The notes: generated by a model not told the origin, from the sequence alone. Counted from the stretch's first letter, positions 45,441-57,463 are shown. The stretch: 64,000 nucleotides of DNA from Hymenopus coronatus (GCA_030762935.1 CM060883.1:29630501-29694500); one strand, 5' to 3'. Translations and numbers: made by a program.

Positions 45441-45514
45441 ATGAACTTATCAAGCAATAGCCATTATAGTACCCAGTAAATAGAACAGATTGTGGTGTTG
45501 TTTGTTTCATGCAG

Positions 45515-45668
45515 GTGGTTTCTTCTGCTTATGCTACATCATAGAATGGAATACTGGAACAAGATGTTACTGGCAGAGGAGGAACTTGAGGCAGCATTCC
45601 TTGGAAAGGATAGTTATAGTGATATTTCAATTAAAGCTGTTGATGATTACAGTAAACATTTGAATTAA
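45515..45668 (+). CDS. Candidate terminal exon, unrecognised protein
   Basis: Acceptor TTTGTTTCATGCAG, then an open frame WFLLLMLHHRMEYWNKMLLA, EEELEAAFLGKDSYSDISIK, AVDDYSKHLN and TAA at 45666-45668. A hydrophobic start followed by an acidic tail suggests a membrane-protein C-terminus, but no family is recognised. Lies in a 250-bp gap between two R1 copies. Confidence 0.3.
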
Positions 45669-46034
45669 TGTTTAATATTATTTTCTCCACTTTCTAGTGT
45701 GTATGAATCTGTGGACAGCAAACTCAAAAACTAAAAGTTGGGTAAATACCAAACTTGATTTTTAAAACCAATATCTTCCTTGATGTGACATGAAGATTTT
45801 TAGGCAAACCACCCCCACCTTTTTTTTTTTTACACAGGACATTTTCGAAAATTTTGACTTTCTCAAAACTGGCTCTAATGATTTTGATTAAAATGCTACA
45901 TGTTTAAGATATTTTTATGAAAAAAAAAATGGGAATAGTCTCTGAAGACCTCTTCATTCTGGATGACTTTTATATAACTGGCAAAGCAAAAGTAAACACA
46001 AAAAGTTGCTATACAAAAATGTAGATCTGGTTAA

Positions 46035-46272
46035 TATTTTTATTGTTTAATGCCCACTTTTACTACCATGGCACTGCAGGCGGTGGCACTGATGATACAT
46101 GTAATAAAGATAGAGCACTGATGGAATGTGATGGTGTGAGAAACCAGAGAATCCAGAGAAAAACCACCTATTCCACTTTGTCCACCACAGATCTCACATG
46201 TAGTCACTCGGGATTGAACCCAGGCCATCTAGATGAGAAGAGAGTGGTCTAACCACTCGGTCAGGTGCAGCC
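46035..46272 (-). mobile_element. SINE, same family as 21321, nested in R1
   Basis: Full-length body, head with box A TGACCGAGTGG and box B GGTTCAATCCC, tail GGGCATTAAACAATA. Flanking 12-bp duplications AGATCTGGTTAA (46023-46034) and AGATCTTGTTAA (46273-46284) differ at one base. Confidence 0.9.
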
Positions 46273-46578
46273 AGATCTTGTTAAAACACACAGTTATGTC
46301 ATACACATTTTTTTTGTACAATTAGCTGTTTCTGAGATATTCATTTTTGTTGATTTTCTCAAAGGGAAGTCATCTTTTGTTTCATCTCTTTCTTGTTTTA
46401 TCCCTGGTCATGAAAGAAAACCAAATTTCAATTGTTTCATATAGTGACTAGCTTTTAAAGGATTTGACTATTGCTTTAGCCTAGTGTATTCCTTATTTCC
46501 CTTCTACTTATAAGAAGGCAAGTAATAAGACCAATTCTACTAATGTTTATCTTGATTAGCATGATGTATATAAAATAA

Positions 46579-46825
46579 TTTTTTTTTTTTTTTTTTTTTA
46601 GTTTAACGTCCTTTAACCTGGTTTGGTCATATTGGACGATGAATGAAATTGATGATATGATGCTCAAATGATCTTGGGGTCCATGGAGCTTAAAGTTACT
46701 CAACATTCGTCTTCTCAGGATAAGGGAAAACCCCGAAAAAAACCTTACCCGGGTAACTCACCCTAAGCGAGATTCGAACTCACGACCTTTTGAATGTGAG
46801 GCAGACATGCTACCCAGGCGGGCTA
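46579..46825 (-). mobile_element. SINE of a second family, nested in R1
   Basis: Minus strand: TAGCCCGCCTGGGTAGCATG (box A region), GTGAGTTCGAATCTCGC (box B), ending CAGGTTAAAGGACGTTAAAC and about 21 A residues. Short AAAATAAT/AAAAGAAT flanks may be the target duplication. Related relic at 12385. Confidence 0.88.
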
Positions 46826-46900
46826 AAAAAGAATCTTTTATAATTTTAGTTAATTTGTGGGACTGTAGAGAAAGTTATGTGAATGGAACACATTAGACTA

Positions 46901-48130
46901 CTTCTTCTTCTTCTTCTTTTTTTTTTTAATGCATTAGGACTTGAGTAACATCCTTAAAAGAGTGTGGAGAAATGAAATATATCACAGCCAATGCAAAAAA
47001 TCTTAAATCAGCAGCTTCAAAATTGAGGGTGGACACCTAAGCAACCTCAACCTTTTACTTAGGACTAGCAGTTTAAGCAGAAAGATGTATTTTAGCTTGG
47101 CAGGCAAAGGGATAAATTTGGTCAAAACTAATTCTGCACAGGAAGACTTACAAGGGTTAAGAATAAGATGTTTTTAGAATGCTTCCAATTTTATGGTCTG
47201 TTTGTGAATTATGCAACAATCCATAGTTTAAATAACTGATTACAGCTGTCAAACTCATCCATTTGATTCCACAGTCAACATATTAATACTGCATGTCATA
47301 GAATATTATTTTTATTTTAAATTATTCCTTATAGTTTACTATTCAACTTAGGAATGAATGCATAAATTATAGGACAAATTAACACTAAAGTTAAGCTTGC
47401 ATTTATTAAAATTATAACAACGATCAATGCACATGAACACTGACTAGGGAGCACAGTCTTGCCGCCTAAATTTTCTTCTGTTCATACACATCTTGAAGAA
47501 GAAAATATGTTAGTGATTTACACTGAAAGTCTTGTGTTTTGCATTCAAGCAACGGAATGGTCTGAAGATAAAGCATATACAATTTGACTTTGCCTTTCAT
47601 CTTCTTGCATATAGGAGTTAAGTTAGAGAAAAAGCATTAGTTTTAGTTACATGGACTATGCACAACCAGTGCTGTCATGGTAAATTATATCTCGGCCATT
47701 TCTAAAAAAATAAAACTCATTCTCAAGGATCTTTTCTAGGTAATTGAAATGTTATGGGTAATTTAAACTTCAGCAGAACATAATAAAGTAATGTAATATA
47801 ATTTCAAATTTGTTTAAAGCAACTTTGAAATAAAAATATATTGTTGAATCAATCTTATAATGCAATGTCTTAAAACTTACAATATTGTTTATGCTGAGTC
47901 AATTAAATACACAATGATAATAATTTGCTAGCCTTTTACTTATTTAGTAGAAGATCATTAACAAATATCCCACTGGATATTTCATACATAGGTAAGGTGA
48001 CCATATCAAAATTTTCAAAAGAGGGTCACAATGAGTAAAAGGCCTTGAACACATTAAATTGCTTATTCATTGAGAAGACAATAAAAACAAGTTTGATATG
48101 AAGTATGAGAGGAAGATAAACTTTTAAAGA
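46901..48130. other. No identified feature
   Basis: A (TTC)n run at about 46901-46918, then AT-rich sequence with no supported frame. Confidence 0.4.
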
Positions 48131-48144
48131 TGTAATATGTTTAG

Positions 48145-48470
48145 CGCAGTGGCAGCACAGCTGCTTGCCAAGTGGGAGACCTGGGTTCAATTCCTGATAC
48201 CAGCGTGGGGAATTTCCCCCCCTGAAAGATCTGTCAGGGTTTACTCAACCTTGTGAGGTACCTGGGGGCTAATTGAGGAGCTGCTTGATTGAGAAGTAGT
48301 GGCTCCAGATCGAGAATACAGCATAACCGGATGAAAGGGACTTGAGGCGCTAATCACATCTCACCCTCCAGGCACTGCACCCCATTCATGATGCTTTTGG
48401 GCCGAGATGGGGGATGTAGCGGCTAGGTGATAGGCCAAGGTCCCTTGTGGACTGTCAAGCCATGGAGTTA
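48145..48470 (+). mobile_element. SINE of a third family
   Basis: Head AGCGCAGTGGCAGCACAGCT with box A, box B GGGTTCAATTCC. About 260-bp body that is GC-richer than its surroundings. TATGTTTA occurs at both edges (48137-48144 and about 48471), a possible target duplication. Confidence 0.8.
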
Positions 48471-48739
48471 TGTTTAATATACTTAACAGTTCTAGGTTGA
48501 TGATAGAAACTCACTGCAGCTTTTGAAGCCACAAATATGTAACAGTCACAGACCATGCTTTTTTCTACCATTTTTACATGACTTGCAGTGAGCATGGGTA
48601 CATACTTCTAAAAAATCACTGAATTTGCACTTTTTTGTTTTGTTTTGACTTCTATTTTGTGATTGCCATTGTCTACCTTTTTCAGCATCTTTAAATGTGG
48701 AATTTTGATTTAACATAAATAAGAAGAGGAAGAATTATA

Positions 48740-49542
48740 TGAGACTTAGGGCATAAGTCATGGCAACTTCTTTATTTTGTGACCATGTTATTGAAGCAAA
48801 AAATAGTATATGTCATAGGGAAGAAAGACAGCCCTAAATTGTATTAATACTGTCATCAGGTGGTGCTGGAATCACCTATAGGAGCGCAGTGAGCAATTGT
48901 GTGTGAGGAGTGTTGGATTGGTTTGTGAAGGACATGTTGATAAAAAGAAACAATGGCCTAAAATGATCGATGGAGGGATGTAACTTGTGTTGTTGATGAG
49001 CTTGTACATCAAAGCACCCATTCTCCATGAGAGAGGGAATTGGTGGAAGCTGTTGGGAATAATGCCCTGCCTTACTGGACAGTTGCGAGGTGGTTATTGG
49101 ATGGCTATTGCATCGCTAGGGATGGGAAGAATTAGAGCACCTGCCACCATCCTGTCTCCATGCAACATAGAAACCTTAAAGACAAGGTAAAAGAATTATT
49201 ATTGGTAGGCGATTTGCATCTGTGTAGCTACAGATGACCAGATTTTCACATGGGAGGAAAACAGTGATGCACATAGCATTCAGCACTTCCCACATCATTG
49301 GCAGCATTTTATGAATATTGCAGGGACTACTTTGAGGGCCTTTAGATTGGGTATGTAAACTATATTGTAATGAGCACAAAACATGAAACTAACAATGTCA
49401 TATCAACAGCCTAATAAATATTATTTTGAGGTGTCCATACTGTTCATACCATCCCCTACAATGTGTATATTTCACAAGCACTGGTATTCCTACAAAAAAT
49501 AAATAAATAAAATAGTTGCCATGACTTATGTCCCAAATCTCA
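48740..49542 (+). mobile_element. mariner-type element, internally deleted (803 bp)
   Basis: TIRs TGAGACTTAGGGCATAAGTC (left) and, reversed, TGAGATTTGGGACATAAGTC (right), extending about 33 bp through ATGGCAAC. Flanked by TA at 48738-48739 and 49543-49544. Inside: N-terminal HTH residues (VDELVHQSTHSP*ERELVEA, NNALPYWTVARWLLDGY) and then, near 49270-49345, only the transposase C-terminal tail (LPHHWQHFMNIAGTTLRAF). The catalytic domain, about 0.5 kb, is missing. Confidence 0.88.
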
Positions 49543-49549
49543 TATTTCC

Positions 49550-50515
49550 ATAACAACTCCATAGAAACAAATGAGTAACATAATTAGAGCAGGAAACATA
49601 CTTTGAAGTGAATGCTAAGATTCTGTGATGAAAGTCGACTGGAAGAAAGGTCAACACCTATCGTTTTGCTAACAGCAAAATTCCTTTTAAAGTACATAAT
49701 TTTCATATTGCAATAAATGAAACATGTTCTGTTGATCTTGATTGTTGTCTGATATACAGTGTTTCCACATTTGGTACATTTTGTTGTTGAAAGGTAGAAA
49801 GCCAGACATTTTGGCTTTATCATAAAAACCCTGTTGAATGCTCATAAAATACTAAAAAAGTAGAACATATCTAGTGAAATCCGGACTCTAGTCACCCTAT
49901 ACATAGCTGCACTTTTATCCTGAGGCACCCTGGGGGACTGCAATGATTTTTCAGTCATTCTTTAATATTTTTTGGATTCACTGTTGCAGATGTGGATCAT
50001 TTATACAGCATTAGTTGTGATATATAGTAAACACATTTTCAATTTTAACCCAACATTTTACATGACTAACAAGGATGTGCATTTTACAGTTTTGTGCTTA
50101 TTTGGAAGTTGTGAAGTTTTTAAGCTCTCATAGGCCCATATGATTTCCATGACAGCACTAACTTTAGACTCATTTTATATGCTCTTAGCTAATGGGCAGA
50201 TTCTCTTGAATCAAATCATATACACAGCTAGGAGCTGGAGAGATGGCTAGTGATGGATGAAGATAGGCAAGAAGAAAAATGGATTCTTTATGGGTGCTAT
50301 CTCTTTTGAGTTCCTAGCTATACCGTTTGGCAGTTTTACATGAATCACAAATAGTACATATTTATTACATTATATACTTCACAATAAATGAATACAAATA
50401 AACATTCAAAAACTGCTTACTTAACATTTGTCCTTTTGCCCTTCTTGATAAAATTCCTTACATATAGAGGGAAAATCAATTCACTTACCTTTAAACTGTC
50501 TATAAAATTTTTCAG
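49550..50515. other. No identified feature
   Basis: AT-rich, no supported frame. Confidence 0.4.
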
Positions 50516-50617
50516 GAAGACACAACAGAATTAAACACTGCATTTCTCAACTATGAACAAGAACATATCATTATGGAAATATGGACTGAAGCTTTGGATT
50601 TTGTGAAAAAGCAGTAA
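50516..50617 (+). CDS. Candidate terminal exon, unrecognised protein
   Basis: Strong acceptor context (CTATAAAATTTTTCAG), then EDTTELNTAFLNYEQEHIIM, EIWTEALDFVKKQ and TAA. 33 residues, amphipathic-helix-like. No family recognised; may belong with one of the other orphan plus-strand exons. Confidence 0.3.
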   Translation, partial: EDTTELNTAFLNYEQEHIIMEIWTEALDFVKKQ

Positions 50618-52636
50618 TTTTTAATATCCCTTTTAACACACAGGTAAGGCCCCATTTACAATGAAGAAGTAGCTTTAATGTAATTCAGCATTAGCACTAG
50701 TGCAAGGAAATACCATTTATAATGCAGTCATAAATTGACATGGGCTTCTAGATCCATAAATTACTTGCGGAAACCTTCTGAGTGCACAAGTTTTAAATTA
50801 AATAACATAACCAATAATATTCAATATGAAAATTCATCTAATCTTTCTAAATAAATAGAACACAAAGTTGTTTCCACTTTATGTTTGGCAAATACTTTTT
50901 AGAATGAAACTTACAAAGGGATATCAGAGATCTAATAATCATGCCACCCCCCCCCCCCCCACAAAGTGAAAATTTTCTTAAATCCCATAGTGTATTTTTT
51001 GCATAATTATAAGATTTTATGTGGAGAAGTTGGCCATACTGATTTCACTAAACATTGCCAATTACATTTTCTTTATTTACAAGTGAAAATTTCCTTGATT
51101 TTCAAGGTGTGTTTGTAGTACATTTATCATGTTTACCATTCTCCTAGGATTTTTTTAGATGCATTTTTTTTTTTTTTTTTTTAATTTTTGAATATTGAAA
51201 ATTGCATTAATTTTACAAATAAATATTGTTTTTACTTGAATCATATAATAAATGTCCGTGTTAATGAAAACGTTAACTTTAAGTTTAGTTGGAGATAAAA
51301 AAATAATTAAGATCGTTAAGACAAACAGCTTCAACCCAACATCAACATTTTAGCACACAGACTGGTCAACTTATATGCAAATACAGGAAACTGACGAGTT
51401 AACATGATATACTATGACCATCTATATAGTGGCCTGGACCATGTCAGCTGATGTAACTATTTGGAAATGACATTTTTATGCATTTCAGGATTTCTATTAA
51501 AAGGGAAATAAATGCAGAATTTATGCATTTTCCTTTTAATACAGGTTACAAACAAGGATGCATGCTTTTGTTTTAAAATGCAGATAGTCATACAATATAA
51601 TTATTTATAGTAGCCTTAATTTAGGCCTAAGTTACTGGGAAGAGTATTTGCTTCATTACTACAAGATATACTTTTAAGTGCAATATATGATCATTAATAT
51701 GTTTCATGTGCTACCAAATAAAATCTAACTTTAATGCAATTTTTTGTGCTGAAAATACAAATATCAAGTGATTGTATTTTTAAAAAAAGCTAATTATGAC
51801 CTGGAGAATTTGTCAAAGCTTAGGAAAATTGAAATTGAAAGTGTGTATCACTCAAATCATGCTTAAAAGATGAGGCTAGGGTTTCTTTACTTGGTCCTCA
51901 GCAGTTTGCAAATGTATTGGTATGAAATGCTCTTATGCCTTCAATCCATGTTATTTTGGAATGTGATAGACAACAATCATTTGTAACTTATATTTTGAAA
52001 TTAGATGCCTCTAAGCTAAGATAAAAATTACAAGCAAATGCATAATTTGACTATAATCATGCACAAGTGTTTATTTGAACAAACAGCTCCAATTTTCCAT
52101 ATTGCACTTCATTGGTTTTTAATTGGAAAGAGATTTGCAAATTATCTTAAAGAGTTTTTAATGACTGTTGACAACTACTTCAGAGAGCAATCACTTTTAT
52201 TGCTCAGAATCTATTTTGAGATATGCATAGCTTTAGCTCCAGCAACTACTGAAATAAATTAATGAATACATAAAATAATAGATTTTGATTCTCAGGTGTT
52301 TGTGGCACCCTCTAAGATAAAATAAAGACAATTCTCTGTCAAGAAAGAAAAATATAAATTGTTTGAATACCCAAAAATAATTAGTATAAAACACATTAAT
52401 AGTTAATACAAAGTATTAACTATTATATTTCATTGCATGTATGATGAGAAGTGAGAAAAAAGCTTTTTGTAAGCGTAATTATTTTTGTCCCTTTTGAAAA
52501 TGTGGATTTTTGCTTTTTGTAGCATATATGTAAAATGTACATAGTAGGTAAGAAGGTATTGTACTGTATTGTTTGATACAGAGATGAAATACATGTTTTA
52601 AGGATCTTGATTAAAAAAAATTAGAAAAAGGTCTTT

Positions 52637-52637
<1 letters not shown>
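50618..52637. other. No identified gene; poly-C and T tracts
   Basis: C15-type tract at about 50947-50961 and a T18-type run near 51163-51182. The ORF at 52038-52262 has no domain or splice support. Confidence 0.4.

Positions 52638-52692
<55 letters not shown>
52638..52692 (+). repeat. (TG)n microsatellite
   Basis: About 27 near-perfect GT units, then a GCGTGCGTGTGCATGC imperfect tail. Confidence 0.95.
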
Positions 52693-52696
<4 letters not shown>

Positions 52697-52759
52697 CGTG
52701 TGCATGCATGCGTGCACTGGCAGCATAATTAAAAAATAACAAGTTCATATCTTCCAAGT

Positions 52760-53225
52760 ATTTTTAAGAAACTCCCTCACCCAAAACTACCCTTTACATG
52801 GACAAATTTTTAAAAAATTTTATTTTCTTCAAAATGGCTGTAAAATTTTTGATTAAAATACAGTTCATTGAAGATAATTACATGAAAGACATGTCATATT
52901 TTTGTACAGCTAACGATTTCCAAGATATTCCCTGTTATTCATTTCAAATGGGAAGTCCCCATCCATTTCAAATCTCTTATGTTTTACCCCTAGCCACGGA
53001 AAGAGAATCGTATTTCAATGTTATCACAAAACAAGAGCTTTTAAAAGATTTGACTATTGTTTTAGCCTAGCATATGCCCTTACTTCCCTTCTACTTAAAG
53101 GAAGCAAGTAAGACAATTTGTGCTAATGGTTTTCTCGATTAGCATTATATAAAGGAATAATGTTTTGTAAGAATAGTTTGTAGAACAGATAGTAAAAATT
53201 TTGTGAACAGAACACACAAGATTTT
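52760..53225 (-). repeat. R1 repeat, partial copy
   Basis: R1 blocks in reverse orientation: CCCTTTACATGGACAAATTT, TATTCCCTGTTATTCATTTC, CTTCCCTTCTACTTAAAGGA, GAACAGAACACACAAGATTT. The frame at 52798-53070 is not shared by other R1 copies. Confidence 0.7.
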
Positions 53226-54159
53226 TTATTAATGAGGATATGCATACATGATTTTTCATTTCTTTGGTTAGTTTTCATAATATGCCTTTATATCTGTAAC
53301 TTGAATGAAACATATTCTCAGAGAGAGGCACTGGTCATGGGCTTTGAAACAGTACTTAAACACCTTTATCTCAAGGAAATCGAAAGAAAGAAAGAAATAA
53401 AGAAAGGATGTTTCTTTCTCAATTATAGTTCTGCCAATAAAATGCCTACACACTTTCTGGTCCATAAAGGCTGTCATTGCTTAAAACATGATAAAAAAAC
53501 TTTAATACCTAATTCATATTCCCTTTACAGCTGACACAAAGACTACAGACTGCTGAGCTAAGAGTGCTAGTGTTCCATGTCTCCACTCTTTTGGCAGAGT
53601 TTCCTGTATTGGTGCTGAATGTTATTTGTTATACCTTAGCAAGAAGAAATATTGTGAGAATACATCAAATAGTACAAAAAGCAGTAAGATGGAAACAAAC
53701 AAAATATGGAAGATATCAGAAGAAAACAGAATAGTCAATGTTTTTTTCACATAATAAAGGAGGGGGCGGGGGATTACATAAAAGTTCTTTAATGTTTTTA
53801 ATGATTATAACATAACATGTTACTCACAAGCAATTACAACATTATGAATTACTTAAAAAGCAAAACAATAGAGGAGGGACTTTTAGAGACCAAGTCGGGT
53901 ATATACCATACAAAGAACAAAAATTTTGAGAAAGTTTAGACAGGAAAGGCAAAAAGGAACATTTCCACCAGATAAAAAGAACATTCATTTATCAGAGATG
54001 TATTGGTAAAGCATATTTTCAGGCCCAAAATCTTGAAGGAGAAGAAAAAGTAGAGCTTCTAAAATCAGTACAAAAACTTAACAGGACTGGATACCTTGGG
54101 GGGAGAAACACACATCCACAGGATCAGAACTCCAAGTTCATTAAAAGGGCAGTAGAAAA
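53226..54159. other. No identified gene
   Basis: 53985-54176 has a possible open frame (IYQRCIGKAYFQAQNLEGEE, LNRTGYLGG) that I cannot assign. Probably repeat-derived. Confidence 0.3.
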
Positions 54160-54452
54160 TGTAAATGGTGTTTTATTTATGGGTGTTCTTTAACTGTTGT
54201 GGTTCTCAGCATCCCATTCTACACTGGGCATGAAAGACTGCTTAATTTTGCTCAGAGGCCTCTCAATCAGGATTGAGGTTCTTTTACGTGCCTTAAATCT
54301 ACGACACGGGACTAACGGCTTTACTTCCCTTCCAAAGGAAACCATGCTAAGGATTTTTACGCCCGAAAAAAATCCATCGTCCTCTGTAGGGTTTGAACCT
54401 GCGACCTTGGGTATATGAAGTTAGCATGGTAACCATTACACCACAGGGCAGT
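54160..54452 (-). mobile_element. SINE of a fourth family
   Basis: Minus strand head CTGCCCTGTGGTGTAATGGT (box A TGGTGTAATGG) and box B GCAGGTTCAAACCC, then CGTTAGTCCCGTGTCGTAGA, TTTAAGGCACGTAAAAGAAC and CAATCCTGATTGAGAGGCC. GCAGTAGA at both sides (about 54149 and 54449) may be the target duplication. Confidence 0.8.
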
Positions 54453-54459
54453 AGATGCA

Positions 54460-55736
54460 AGCAGAAAACTAAACCACCAAATTTCTGAACCTGACAAGTG
54501 GTAATGAGGCTGAGGAAGTTAATTTAGCATGGAAAGTGATAAATCTCTTTCTTTTCAATTGTCTGTAGACTTAAAAGTGCTGAAAAATAAATTGAATAAT
54601 GTACAAACCTTGATAACTAATTTATTTTCAGTTTTTGATCTCTGATACTGCAAAGTATCAAAATATCATGATAAGTTAAATGTTAGCACACTAACCAATT
54701 TTTACAGTGAATCTAAGCTCACTGAAGAAAAGTTACTATTATACTTTGTTTTTACCCTTACATCTAAACTGCTTCTTCATTGTATAAAGGATAATTGTGA
54801 ATTGATTATGGCTTAAGAACAGCAACCAGAACAAAACTGAGAATGGGAAGGCATGTAGGACACAAGATTTTGGTTCACAACAACCCAGAAACAAGAATGG
54901 GAATGCATTTGTTCTTCTTCTGTTCCTAGTCAATTTTACATATTCTGACTTCACTTGTTTTTAACTGACAAATGATATTTTTATCTGTCAACATAATGCA
55001 GGTTAGTCAACATTAAAGTGAACTCTAGCAGCTGTTTCAGTCATGGCCATTTAGAATAATCTCTACATTGAAGAGTTTAATATGCACAACATGTATTTAA
55101 TATGCTGTGCCCGATAATGAGAATGTTAAAACTTGGCCAAGACTTGCTTCATGTTACTAGGGTCTGGGAAGGCTTCCTGTCAATTGTGAACGCTTCCATT
55201 GAAATACATGTATTTCAAGTTTGTCGTTCTCATTCTGGTTACCATTAGTGATTTTGCAAACCAGCCTTTATGGGTAGAGAATGCCATTTGTTACATATGT
55301 GTCTATTACATATCAGATTTGTAATTCTGCTGTATGCTTCTGAAACAGTTTCTTTTCCTCTAATGCTAGTCTCTGATGTAAATGAAGACAGTTGCACAAT
55401 AGTTCATTTGTACATTCACTTGTTTCCTAACCAATCAGTAGCATTTGTTTTGGTGTGTGTTTGTGATAATTGCTTGCTGCTTAAAAGTGAAATTTGATAA
55501 TTATGATTTATAAATCTACTGTGCACCACTTTGAGATTTGGACTTTGAAACAAAATCCAGTGACAAAGGATAGTTATGTAGTGTATTAATGTTTAACAAA
55601 AAAATATTTATTCTCCCAGTTCATGCCAAACTACTAATGGTTTTGGGACCTCTTTTAACTTCTTAAAGCTGGATTTATTTTGGTACATATGTTGCTTCCT
55701 ATAACTCTTAAACAGGCTTTCATATCCCTTTTATAG
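54460..55736. other. No identified feature
   Basis: AT-rich. ORFs without support. Confidence 0.4.
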
Positions 55737-55922
55737 GCACCACACAAGGCACTTGCTATCCATTCAAAGCCTAAAATCAAGTTAGAATCTCAGGAACTGC
55801 AATCAAATGTGTCTGTGGTAATGGACCTGAAGAGCTCAAATAAAATAATCAGTGTGAAGGCACACTTGGATGCTGATGAGGTTACATTTCACTGCAGTTA
55901 CTTGGATTTTGCTTCTTCTTAA
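55737..55922 (+). CDS. Candidate terminal exon, unrecognised protein
   Basis: Acceptor CATATCCCTTTTATAG, then a 61-residue frame: APHKALAIHSKPKIKLESQE, LQSNVSVVMDLKSSNKIISV, KAHLDADEVTFHCSYLDFAS, S and TAA. Alternating hydrophobic/charged pattern of beta strands. The best of the orphan exons by codon composition. It would end 818 bp from the torsin stop, tail to tail with it. No family recognised. Confidence 0.35.
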   Translation, partial: APHKALAIHSKPKIKLESQELQSNVSVVMDLKSSNKIISVKAHLDADEVTFHCSYLDFASS

Positions 55923-56099
55923 ACACATTTATTTAACAAATTTAATGTTTTTACAATATAAAACAGCTAATTGATGGTGTTTTATTGTTCAAGATTAGGA
56001 AAATATGAAATTTGAAAAGAAGCCATTAAAAATCTAAAACCTTAACAAATATTTTTTGTGTAAAATATTCTACACCACACACTAAGGAGTTAATTTTTT

Positions 56100-56340
56100 T
56101 TTTTTTTTTTAAGTGTTTAATGCCAGTTCTAATACATTCAGCACCACAGGGGGTGGATTCTGATGACACATGAAAAGAAATTTATTTGAAAAGGAATTTT
56201 AGGAAGTAAGGTCTAATTATCTCAACATTTGCCAGTTAGGACTGAGGAAAACCTGGAAAGAAAAAGAATAAACCTGGCAAGATTTTAAACACACACCTCA
56301 CACATTACCATGCAGTCATCTCACTTGGATTCCCCTTCCT
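56100..56340 (-). repeat. SINE relic, same family as 21321
   Basis: T-run then AGTGTTTAATGCCAGTTCTA, CAGCACCACAGGGGGTGGAT and TGATGACACATG match the SINE 3' end. The head is missing beyond about 56330. Confidence 0.6.
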
Positions 56341-56739
56341 CCTCCTTGCAACTGTCTTCCACTGCCTCCATTCACACCAGAGACTATAGATAACTAATCC
56401 AGAGTGTCACTAAACATCACTCCACATTTGTATCAAAATCAAATACAAGAAAACTCAACTGTAACAAAAGTTTGGGTAAATTTAACTATAACAGCTTTTT
56501 TTTAATAAAGTTATAAAACAGTAGTACACTTAAGTGATTCTTTAAAAAAGATATACCAATAATTGAGATTAATCTGTGATCTATTGTATAGCTTAGGGAA
56601 ATCAATATATCTTGATGCTAATGAATCTGCCCATTATTGTACAACAGATACACTTGCCTGTGCAATTATTATCGGAGTAAGTGCAATCGGCACTTCTTGA
56701 TACAATGGACTTCCAGTGTTTGTGATCCTTAGAATAATT

Positions 56740-56860
56740 TCATAAACCACTCAATATCTTTTCTGCAACTGGACCTACTTTTGCACTGACACGCTTACAA
56801 CCAGATGTCGAATACAGATTTGCTGGCTCTGGTCCAAATGGTAATTCCTTGAGCACCTCT
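56740..56860 (-). CDS. Torsin gene, last coding exon
   Basis: Acceptor TTGTTTTTGCAG, then AGAGG. The first base completes the Arg codon from the 57252 donor. Encodes EVLKELPFGPEPANLYSTSG, CKRVSAKVGPVAEKILSGL and TGA (56742-56740). SGCKRV carries the Gly-Cys-Lys sensor-II motif characteristic of torsins, whose Cys is implicated in redox and nucleotide sensing. The terminus is a little longer than in TOR1A-type proteins and lacks an ER-retention-like ending. Joins in frame with the three upstream exons (570 nt, 190 codons in all). Confidence 0.92.
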
Positions 56861-57251
56861 CTGCAAAAACAAGGTTTGGAAAATGCATTCAATAAAAATA
56901 AGTTAACAATGTGGATATTTCATATCAAACAATATACATGGTTAGCTAAAGATCTGTGGTTCAAATTCTGGTAATGGCATGAGAAGATAGAGTAAGCTAA
57001 AGATCTTTGGTTGAAATCCTGGCTATGGCATGAGAGGGAGAGAGAGAGGAGAAGGGAGAAAGTTTGGGAAAAGGAGAGGTGTAGGGATCATGCAGACTTA
57101 CAAAGGCATAGAAAAATGTAAAAAAATGTTAAATCTATGGATTATTTTGGTAAAATTCCTGAATTTAATTATTTGATCGGCTCCTTTAAGGAAGCCAATA
57201 ATTATTCCAAATTCATATAACCAACTCTTTATCCACTAATTATTAGCATAC

Positions 57252-57399
57252 CTCACATCAGAAGGTCGTGGTTCTCCGAATCCCCTTCGTTTAAACTCTG
57301 CCACTATGCACCTGGTAATGTGATCTTTTTCCAGTGGTAGAAAAGGAACATAATAATCTATTAAATTGCTCTCTATTGTTTCACTTTTATGAAAGCCTC
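57252..57399 (-). CDS. Torsin gene, penultimate coding exon
   Basis: Acceptor TTTCTTTTGCAG; donor GATGTGAG then GTATGC. Reads GFHKSETIESNLIDYYVPFL, PLEKDHITRCIVAEFKRRGF, GEPRPSDVR. LIDYYVPFLPLE matches the (L)IDxFVPFLPLE block of torsins, in the AAA+ lid region. Identity as a torsin is firm. Subtype (1/2/3-like) was not decided. Confidence 0.94.
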
Positions 57400-57431
57400 C
57401 TGCAAAAGAAATGCAGCACACATAACTACAG

Positions 57432-57433
<2 letters not shown>

Positions 57434-57463
<30 letters not shown>
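57434..57463 (+). repeat. (AAT)n microsatellite
   Basis: About ten AAT units in the torsin intron, 35 bp upstream of the 57399 exon edge. Confidence 0.9.

Larger units (their letters stand above)
45690..46900 (-). repeat. R1 repeat copy carrying two nested SINEs
   Basis: R1 landmarks (CAAACTCAAAAACTAAAAGT, CTTCCTTGATGTGACATGAA, TCTGAAGACCTCTTCATTCT, TTCCCTTCTACTTATAAGAA, GTTATGTGAATGGAACACAT) are split at 46035-46272 and 46579-46825 by SINEs of two different families. Confidence 0.75.
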
